Source: Hemicentrotus pulcherrimus (taxonomy: Eukaryota; Echinodermata; Echinoidea; Camarodonta; Strongylocentrotidae). From it: 10,459 nt of DNA. The notes below the pieces were generated by a model. That model had not been told where the DNA came from and searched no databases. It saw nothing but the letters and a program-made list of their open reading frames with translations. The stretch covers positions 74,296 to 84,754 of the forward strand of contig BEXV01001825.1 in assembly GCA_003118195.1 (NCBI GenBank), read 5' to 3'. Position numbers and translations under genes: made by a program. Of this stretch, positions 1-9,500 are shown one piece after another. Position 1 is the first letter of the stretch; every line of letters begins with the position of its first letter.

Positions 1-353
1 ATGATGAGGAGGAGGAGGAGGAGGAGGAGGAGGAGGAGGAGGAGCAGGAGCAGGAGCAGGAGCAGGAGGAGAAGGAGGAAAAGAATAATGATTACAATGA
101 TGATGATAATGGAAGCTGGAACTAGAAGCATATTGCAATGTTAAATCTCAATTTGATTTGTGCTTAGTAAGAATGGGGTCTTTATGCCATAATGACGTTG
201 AGATATCATATAAAAATGAGAAAGCCTGCTAGTAATCGTGTGAGACCTTGACTTCAAAGTTCATTTTGTAGCACCATTATGAACAAGACCTGAATTCCAG
301 AGACAGAGATTAAAACTGTGATTCCTTGTAATTTCGATATTATTTGTCTCCAG
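1..353 (+). other. Upstream intron end
   Basis: No exon is supported before the acceptor at 352-353. Apart from the triplet repeat at the left edge, the sequence is AT-rich and has stops in all + frames. The pyrimidine tract before the acceptor is short (TTATTTGTCTCCAG). Confidence 0.7.
7..81 (+). repeat. AGG/AGC triplet microsatellite
   Basis: About twelve AGG units (7-42) are followed by alternating AGC and AGG units (43-66) and degenerate purine triplets to 81. The third + frame reads as glutamate and glutamine from 3 to 122 before a TAG at 123-125. There is no GT donor inside that open stretch and no dynein-like sequence, so it is taken as intronic. Confidence 0.9.
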
Positions 354-510
354 GTTCCTATCGATGTACAAGCAGCGACAAGCCAAGATCCATGAAGAAC
401 ATCTGACAGTCACCAAGGCTATACACCACATCAACAGAGAGAACAAGCTAGCCATGAGACTCCAGAAACAACTAGAACATGAGCTCGTTGTACTGGAAGA
501 AAGGAAAGAA
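354..510 (+). CDS. DNHD1: Exon 1 of window: start of dynein stalk coiled coil 1
   Basis: The exon lies between an AG acceptor (TTTGTCTCCAG) and a GTAAGA donor. It begins with one base of a split codon and ends on a whole codon. It encodes 52 residues starting FLSMYKQRQAKIHEEHLTVT. Dynein heavy chains have a similar block (FL..Y..LL..K...I...R.RL..GL.KL) where the chain leaves AAA4 and enters the stalk. The rest is charged and helical (RENKLAMRLQKQ, VVLEERKE), as expected for an antiparallel coiled coil. The usual GL.KL element is replaced by AIHHINREN, a sign of divergence. The methionine at 364 is internal and not a start codon, because the frame is open back to the acceptor and the FLS residues before it fit the family. 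The preceding exon is outside the window. Confidence 0.85.
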
Positions 511-3500
511 GTAAGAAAATACAGTGAAATCTCCTTTAGTGACCACCTGTATGTAAAGATCCCCTGTCTATAAAGACCACATTTCACGTTTCCCTTTGGA
601 ATCATTTCTCATAGAAACCTGTACTAAAGGAACATGTACACAAAGACCACCAATCTATAAAGACTACTTTTTTGTCATCCTTGAGTGGTCTTTATAAACA
701 GGTTTAACTGTATAATTCTAATTACATGAACTTTTGCTACTCAGAGTGTAAATTCATTGTAAAAAGTGGGTGGTGTTTGATATCTTTCACCCCAAAAGAG
801 CTGTCATAAAATTAACTATGGAATATCATTTGAAACCTTTAAAACTGTTCATTTCAAGTTTCTATATAAGCCACTGAAAAGTTTATTTACATAGGATTGC
901 CTGTGAGCAAATTCGTCGCAGATTTGTGGCAGTTGATATTTATCAGACACTTTGGAGAGACAGTTCCCAGAACTTTCTTCCCCAAGATTTGAAAGCTGAC
1001 CATGGAACATCTTTTGGAACATTTAGAACAGTTAATTTCAAGTTTAGACATAAGCCTCTGAAAAGTATATTTGCATATGATCACCTGTGAGCAAATCTAC
1101 CATAGAAATGTGGCCGTTGATATAAATCAGACTCTTTGTGAAACGGGGCCCATGACCTGAAAGCTGTGGATTAAAAATAACACAATAATGTCTGTAGAAT
1201 GTTGTTTATGCTAGAAGATAAAATTTGTAGGAGATAGATATCTGTTGCTTAGATTTCACTCACAAATGTTTTGTTGTTGTTAATGTATATGACAGGGAAC
1301 CATCAAGCTACTGTCACAGATTGGTCAGGACAAGGCCATAGCAGGACAACAAGTGAAGATCGTCCAGAAACAGCTCGACAGTCTGCTCAAGCTCAAGCAG
1401 GCCTTGCCAAAGTATGCCCTAGCCCACGAGAGGGCAGTGTACAAGACTGTTGCTGTGGTGGCAGACACCAAGAAGGTAGTCCAGACGTTGGACGTGACCA
1501 GTCTAGGAGAGCTCAGAGGAATGCACAAACCCGATGTAGACATTGAAGATCTGTTAGCTTCCATTATTATGATATGTAAGTGTGATCACTATCCCATTAA
1601 CTATTCAGATGTTAATTCTAATGGCGACTGCAGTGGATGGTTGATTGGGAAAGGGTCGGTTGTGAGGGATAGGTGGATAATTAACATTTTATACGATCAG
1701 GCATACACCATTGTTGTGCACAAAAAATATGAATAAATTTGTGTATGATTCTTAAAAGTATGGTTATAAATTGTGGTATTATAATAGTGATATGTCAGAT
1801 GTCATAGAACACATCTGTTAATGAATATGTATCTTTTGATGTTGAGGAGAATATATTAATTTTATTTATCTATTTATTCGGTCATCCGAATTTATTTAAT
1901 TATTTATTCGGTCATCCACGGCTTGCATTGGTACAAATCGTGATTAGCAGCCAATCACTGAACTGAGCGAATCACTGAAATTTATTTTTCCTCACAGTGA
2001 AATCCCCCTCGTCTGACTTGACCTGGAGCAAAGGAGCTAAACGACAGATGGCAAACATTGAAAGGTACGTACAAGGCTCTGTTTCATAAAACTTGTTATC
2101 AATAACAAAAGTTACAAGCTACTATTTAAGCTACTGAAATTCTGGCATCTGATTGGCTGAGAGCAAATTTGTCATAGAAATTAAGCATTTGTTATGGATA
2201 ACAAGTTTTATGAAACAGGGCCCAGGTTAAATCATTTATGAGTACTGTTTTGAATAAAAATCATGTCCTGTACTTGTTTCTCTGTAGAGTCAAGGTCTTT
2301 GACAAACTAGAGCTTCAAAATATAAACACAACATTACATTTCTACAAGCATAACTCTATTTTTTGTTCCTAATTCATCTGAATATTTTAGGAATAAGGAG
2401 GTGAGTTCTCTATGTCAAATGATGACTCATATTTTTCCAAAATATAATGTATATATATATATATATATGCTATTGGGTTATTTTAAACAAAGATTTTTGT
2501 AATACACCTGTACATGGACTACAGAGGTCCAAAGCAACTTGAAATTTGACTGTATTAATTATTTGTTGTGGTCACCTTAATATCCAGATTTCCTCTGAGT
2601 GTTTTTGGTATCCAAATCATATTAAAACCAAGAACAAAGAAGAGAGGGTGTGGGTTAAATCCATTTTGCTTGGGGAAAGCTTCAAGGAACTACTACTAAG
2701 AGGTTATATGAGTTCAAGGTTCTAGGTCCAAACCCTTGTACTTATTCTTTGTGACAATGCCAGATTGGTAAAGGATTTTTTTTTTTTTTTAATGACTTTG
2801 AAATGTGAATATGTGATATTGGCTTATGTTCTTTGCAACTCCATCATCCTTTAACAAATATTTTTTTAAAATACAATTTTCAGATTCAATGAGGAACTTG
2901 CTTCCTTTGATGACTCTGAGCTTCCGGAGTCCACTCTGAACCTGGTGGAACCATACCTCAAGAAGTCCTCCTTCCAGGCTAAGAACATGCTGAGGAAGAA
3001 CAACAATGCAGCTGCTGCCTCTCTCTGTAACTGGGTACGAGGAGTCTGCAGGTGAGTTGATCTTTGTCATTAGAAAGTTACTCGTCAAAACATTCCTGGG
3101 GGGTGTTTCACAAAGATCCTAAGTCGAACTTAACTCTAAGTTGGACTTAACAATTATGGAAAGCCATTAGCATCTTTGAAAGTCCAAAGCCAACTTAACC
3201 GAATTAATATATTTTGTATTGACCTCTCATTTCTGAAGAGGATTGCCCAGCCATGGAACATTGGGAACGTTTTGTTTTTGTATAGTACATGTAATGGTTT
3301 GTAGATTCTGTTCTAAGGGTTTTAGAAAGTATTAGCCTGGCTGTCTTGTTCTGGCAGCCATTACACCTGGGTCAAGAGTGGTGATTTTAGATTGATGTCT
3401 TACTATGGGACTCAAACCTTTGACCTTCGTATCCCCAGCCAAGAGTTTTGACCACTCAATGATATCATTTCTACTTTAATACTGTGCTATTGAGAATCAA

Positions 3501-6500
3501 ACTGTACTTACTAACCATGACCTCTGACCTGCCTTCTAGATATCACCGACTCATGATCTCCAAGGTGAAGCCACTTCACAGGAAGGTTGAGGAGACGAGA
3601 GTGGCCATCGAGGAAGCGGAACACAAACTCTCCATGCTGGAGAATAAGAAAAAGGCTCTGGAGGAGAGACTTAAGGACCTTGCGCTTAGCTTCGAGAGTG
3701 CCACGGTGGACAAGAATGACCAGGAAGACTTGTCCAGAAAGATGACCAAACAGCTGGACACTGCCAATAGATTTAGACATGTGAGTTTGTAGTTTTAGAT
3801 CAACCTTCCGTATATGTGTATTTCCTATGTTTCTTAATGGATCAAATTTAAAAGGTCACATAATTGTACATACCAATTTGGGGAATTAACATTTTAAACT
3901 CTGAGGTTCATATCTCATGAAAAGCATTAAAACAACAACAGTTAATTGTACCATTTATTAATAATGTTAATTATCACAAGTACATTCCCAACAGTAAAGT
4001 TGCTGTTTAAACTGATCGTGCTCCAGCAATAGTTCTCGATGGTCAATTTTTAATAGTAGTAATATTCCATATTCAAACCTTTGACCTAAAATTATATATC
4101 TACATACATGTAGCCCTACCCCTAAACCTAAATTCTCTTTTACAATCAAAGACCAGAGCAAATGTTGCAGGAGCAAATGTTGGATCATTATCCCTTCTTT
4201 CATTATTGTTTGAGGATATGTGTCTGATTTTTTATTGTTCTTTTTCCATTCTCATATTTTATTAATTATTTCTCATAGATTCTAGCAATGGAGCATCAAC
4301 ATTGCCTCCAGATCTGCCAGTCCCTCCCCCAGCGAGAGTTTGCCATCTCCGGTGCCATTGCCATGGCAGGGGCCTTCACAACCTACCTGGGACCCTACGA
4401 CCCCAAGTTCCGCCGATCCGTTCTGACGGTCCACTGGCCCCTGTGCCTTCAAGAGAGAGGTGTTCCTCTTGTAATCGATGCCATAGATCCTATGAAAGGT
4501 AGGGATATTTTATTCTTACCCCACAATTGGAGGTGAATTCTTTCAGTTTAAAACTGGTGTGCAAATTTTCACAGGAGGAGTAGTATTCTAAGTAGAATCA
4601 ATTTGACATAGTGACAATTTTCTGAATCGCCTGGGACCCTTTAAAATGTTCTCGAACAAACACCAATACTCTTTATTACAAATATAGTGATTTAGATCTT
4701 GCTCTAGAAATGTACCATTACAGAATGGAAAGTAGTACTTTAATATATAAAAATGGCTTAGTGTTTTATTGTTAATGTATGAAAATAGTCATAAATCTCA
4801 TATTCAAATTTTTATTCGGTTGTTATTGGCATGGAATTAGCATTAATCTTTAATTCAAGAAAGTAATTGGCATATTAGTCCCAGAATACCCTTTTGTTTT
4901 CAGAAATAAAAACCTCAGTTCTTAGCAGCTTTCTCTGTTGAGTATAAGTGCTGAGGAATGTACATGTGCATGCATATATAGTATGCTTTTGATAATAAAT
5001 TTATATGGGGGTTAGTATCTTGTGTTGTATAGGTTGGATTGTTGAATGGGCCATCCATACATCCCCCAAGACCCGGGCCAACACCGGAATGGGTAGCGCC
5101 CTCCCACCATTAGATTTTGGCCAGCGAGACAGCGAAGGAACTCCAGCGCAACGCCAAGAAGATGACAGCAAGACGCCGGTGAACAAAGGAGAGACAGAGA
5201 TTGAAGGACAGACGGAGAATGAAGGAAAGACAGGGGAGGAGGATGGAGAGAAGAAGGAAGAGGAAGGAGGGGATGAAGGAGGAGAGGATGATGAGAAGAG
5301 TCAAGAGATGAAGGAAAAAGAAGAAGAGATGAATGCCTTACTATCTCAGACACAAGGTACAGTACATGATTATGAAATGCCATGAAAAGGTCTAGGCCCC
5401 TTTTCACAAGACTTGTCATCAGTGACAAATGACAGTTTTTGTTAAAAGCTACTGAAATCCTTGCTTCTGATTGGTTATCAGCAGATTTGTCACTGATTTT
5501 TGTAATTTCTCATTGAAAAAAGGCTTTGTGAAACAGGTCCCTGGTCAGTGACCAAGTCAACGTGACTATGACTATTTTGCAGAGGAGCACAGACCCATGG
5601 GGAAAATGATCATCTTCACAATACTAAGGGTACACTTGAGTACAAGAAGTGTATAATTAAATTATATCTGTCATCTTTAACTAAAGCTAAGATCTACAGA
5701 TGATCGAAAGAACAAGACATTAAATAGAAGAAAGCGTTTAGAAAAACATAGAATCAGAAGGAGAAGGAAATCTAAAGTGAAGTCATAAGTTCTCAGAGAG
5801 CGAGAGAAAATACAACCAAGAGTTTTACCACTTTAATTTGTAAATTTATCTCTCATATCAGCCAATTTATCTTATTCATCTCAATGTTTTCAGGCCCAAT
5901 GAAGACAAGGGACCACATACATTCTTCATAATTGGGATTCATTTTTCTTTCCACTTACAGATTGCCAAGACACACCGCGTAACGAGCAACCTGCAGCACC
6001 GGCGGCAGAAGAGCCCCAGCGAGGCTTCACAGCTCTCAGTGAGATCGCAGAAAGCCAGCATGCTTACGATGTAGATGCATTCCCTCAAATAGGAAGCGCA
6101 GAGTACCAGCGCTACGTCCAGTCGCTCATCAAACTGCTGGTGGGAGAGAAGTGTGTACATGACTGGGGAACCAAAGGTAAGTCTAAATACATTCTCTTTA
6201 TCAATTTTAATTCCAATTTCAATTTATTCATGTTTTCAACAAAACGTTACAAATCAAGCATATACAGGTAAGCATTTACTACAAATGTAGAAATACATGT
6301 TGGAAACAGAGGGGTCCACTAGAAAGCAATGCTTGTACAAGTGTGAACACCTCAAATGCTTTGTTCTCACGGTTATGTCAGCCGCTCGTTATTTGTTGGT
6401 ATTTTAAAAACAGAATGGATGCTGTTAGGGAGATGAAGGATATGCTTTTGATATTGTTTAGGATGTGTTCACATCTACTTGAGATCTTTGAAGTATGAAT

Positions 6501-9500
6501 GTACATTAAAGATAATAAGAACAATCTGTAATAGTTTGAATCACCAGCCAAGCAGCAGTTGGAGAGAAGTGAGAACATGACCATTGGACCTAGTGGATTT
6601 CTCAATGCGTTAGTTTGGCTGTGTTTACATCTACTCAAGATCATTGAAGTATGATTGTACATTAAAGATAATAAGAACAATCTGTAATAGTTTGAATCAC
6701 CAGCCAAGCAGCAGTTGGAGAGAATTGTGAACATGATCATGGGACCTAGTGTATTTCTCAATGCGTTAGATTGGCTGTGTTTACATCTACTCAAGATCAT
6801 TGAAGTATGATTGTACATTAAAGATAATAAGAACAATCTGTAATAGTTTGAATCACCAGCCAAGCAGCAGTTGGAGAGAATTGTGAACATGATCATGGGA
6901 CCTAGTGTATTTCTCAATGCGTTAGATTGGCTGTGTTTACATCTACCTTAGATCTAATAATAAAACGATACAGTATAAGAGTACAGATGAAAGTGGACAT
7001 CTAGATATATCTTGATTCCTTTTTGGTATTACATAATTAACACCTATTTGTTCCTATCCATCCAGGCCTGAGCTTGAGACAGATGGAGAACCTTGCCATC
7101 CAGAAGTCGTCATGGCAACGCCCTCCGTACCTGATTGACCCCGACATGGAGGGCGTGCGTTGGTTACGAAGAATGATCTACCAGGATAGACTAGTCAACA
7201 TTGATATGCAAACAAGGTGAGTAAATCAAAATGATTTTGCTCTCATCAAATCGCATGCCTCGCATCTTCCAAAATGCACATTAGTTTGTACATGTAAACC
7301 ATAGTCCTTTGTAATAGTATTTTTAAGTTGTCATTTACAGTTCTAGTATCTGTGCTGATTTGTTTAAAGAGTTGCCTACTAGGTTTGTTGCATTGTTCAA
7401 TTATTTGCTCCCCATGAGATGGTATTGTATAGATAAATTTAGATGTGCATCGTTAATGCAGAGGATTGCACTTCAGTATTTTTCATCTATCCAGACCCTG
7501 TAGAAAATTGCATAGATCCCCATGTGTTTTTAAGTTTGTAGATAAAGTTGGAGAGCTTCTTGTAGACAAGAAAAAATGCCATAACAGATGGAGAGAGAAA
7601 CAAATTGCCGTGTAGAAAGAGAGAAGCAAAGTTGCCTTGTAGATAGAAAGAAAACAAAGTTGCACTTGTAAAGTACTTGTAGTTAGACCATAACAATATG
7701 CACATTTAGATATTTAGAAAGTATACTTTTGATGTCAGTGTAGAATACAATGCTCTCTACACAATGTTCTGAAACCTAGACACATTTTATGTCCCGAAAT
7801 TAGTCTGGCTAGAAAATATATAATACTATATGCTTGTATTATTGTTATGCTTGTCATGACACTTCTTTTTTTGTCCCTTCATCTTCTTCATGCATGTCCC
7901 ATCTTCCCCTGTACCATTTGTCATTCTCTTCGATAGATGGTAAGTTTCAGAATTCATTAACCCTTTGCTTAAGGGCACCTGATGGTCCCTGTGTTCAGCT
8001 AATTGGACCTATACAATTCAGTAGTCAACGGGTTAATATCTTTTCTCTTTTTCCATGAATGAACTTTGCCAACTTTGAAATGATTTGGATTTGGGATTTT
8101 GCTGGTCAAGGGGTGTATATAATTTGAGTTATGGTACATAGTTTATGTTGTGGTGGTGTATTGTTTTGGTGGTAGTGGGCATTAAACATACTGTATGCAC
8201 GGTGTTAAAGAGCTTTGGGTTAAACTGTGGACTTTTAAAGAAATATTTGAGTAANTAATTGATATAAAGCAACTTTTCTTTCTAAATTGTCATATCTCTA
8301 ATTATCATTGGTCCTGTTTTGTTTATAGGAGACATCAACAAATCCATGTGTATTCTAAAGACACATTTGAATTGTAAGATCTCTTTGCATGCCATTGCAT
8401 GAACTAATATATCTCACTCATAAATCTTAATCCTTCATCTCAATTTCTTGTAGAACTCACAACTTACATTGGCTCAGTTCATTCATTCATTCATTCAAAA
8501 ACAAAAGAGAAATTTAAAGAATAGTAGGCAATGAAATAGCATGATTTTTTAAAAGAAATCCTCTGGAAGAAGTATTTTGAAATATTTATGGCTTGAAAGA
8601 TGCCATTGCATGAACTAACTAATCTTGCACATTTCACTCTCTCATTAACTGACAGCTAGCCCTCTTCATCATTTACCAGACACACACACACACAAAAAAA
8701 AAATGAAGTTGTAAAGAATTGTGAGACTTTGCAATTACATGTACTGTATGTAGCACATTTATATCACAGTTTTTGGACATCATGAAGAAGTATTGTGAAA
8801 TACGGATTTCTTGGAAAGTTATTTTTGTCTGAAGTGCCTGTAATTTTGTGGAAAGAATATGCTAGATATTTATTCAGTGAAAAAACATTAAAGTAGTGTA
8901 ATTTTAATGAAAAGTTGTCATTCATTTTATGATCCCGAGTTTCAGTGTAGTTTTAGAGAAGGCCTTTTAACACAAGCATTAAATGATATATTGTTCTTCA
9001 AGCCATAGGAGCTTTGGCATTGATCAATAAAGCCCATTAGATGCCTTCTTTTTTAACCACCTCACCCCACCCCAAGCTATTGTAGACATGCTTATTTGAT
9101 TCATGCACATTTTACAATAGTTAGCACTCTAGAACACAATTGTTTCCTGCACAGTAGCAATAGTTTTAGACTCATTTCGCACCTTGACTGCCGGAGTATG
9201 CTGTTTATAACATTCATAGTGCCTTTTCAAATTAGAAAGTTTGACTTTATCTGCTTGAATGGTTTTCTCAATTCCTGCACCGATTTGCATGTGCATCATA
9301 TTTCATGACCCATTATAGAAATTTAGTTATTTATTTGTAATATTTCATGCAGTTTTAAAAATGCAAGATTTGAACTGTATTCCAGTTAGATTTCATGATA
9401 TAATGCAGTGAACCATATAATTAGCTTGGTTTGATTGTAACATATACAATACAAGTCATGTTTTTGTGTGTTTTTCCAAACTTTCTTATGATACCCGTTA

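Larger units (their letters stand above)
2065..2883 (+). other. Intron 3
   Basis: GTACGT...CAG intron of 819 bases. It carries the inverted-repeat element at 2075-2222 close to the donor, a TA microsatellite (2450-2468) and a run of 15 T (2776-2790). The rest is unremarkable AT-rich sequence. Confidence 0.85.
8391..8820. repeat. Diverged repeat, about 211-218 bp period
   Basis: GCCATTGCATGAACTAA occurs at 8391-8407 and 8602-8618 with similar flanks. GAAGAAGTATTTTGAAATA at 8566 has a related partner GAAGAAGTATTGTGAAATA at 8784, each followed by a CTTGAAAG or CTTGGAAAG word. The spacing suggests an old tandem duplication with indels. Confidence 0.55.

Noticed and set aside
1..122. Glutamate/glutamine-coding exon in the triplet repeat
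   Set aside because: No donor within the open frame, a stop at 123-125, and no family match; kept only as a low-interest check.
1325..1564. Minus-strand open frame over exon 2, and a + frame at 1271-1546
   Set aside because: Shadows of the coding exon; only the frame of exon 2 matches dynein and its splice phases.
1730..1740. AATAAA-like words after exon 2 and elsewhere as polyadenylation signals
   Set aside because: Such words are common in AT-rich introns, and the gene clearly continues in phase downstream.
3511..3780. Minus-strand open frames over exon 5
   Set aside because: Antisense of the coiled-coil exon, with no sign of its own gene.
5012..5428. 138-codon minus-strand open frame, leucine and serine rich
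   Set aside because: Antisense of the purine-rich acidic exon 7; such codons read backwards give L, S, P and F without stops.
6378..6917. 179-codon minus-strand open frame with three internal repeats
   Set aside because: It coincides with the 156-bp minisatellite; a period divisible by three keeps a chance frame open. No recognisable protein, and it lies in an intron of the + strand gene.
6465..6946. CRISPR-like or satellite array
   Set aside because: Units are long and directly adjacent with no unique spacers, and the setting is an animal intron.
7937..7939. Three-base microexon (ATG) between TTCGATAG and GTAAGT
   Set aside because: Three bases cannot be supported without transcript data, and the exon 9 to exon 10 phases already agree without it.
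7834..8058. 74-codon + open frame in intron 9
   Set aside because: Low-complexity serine/leucine/phenylalanine composition from AT- and CT-rich sequence, with no dynein motif or splice-phase fit.
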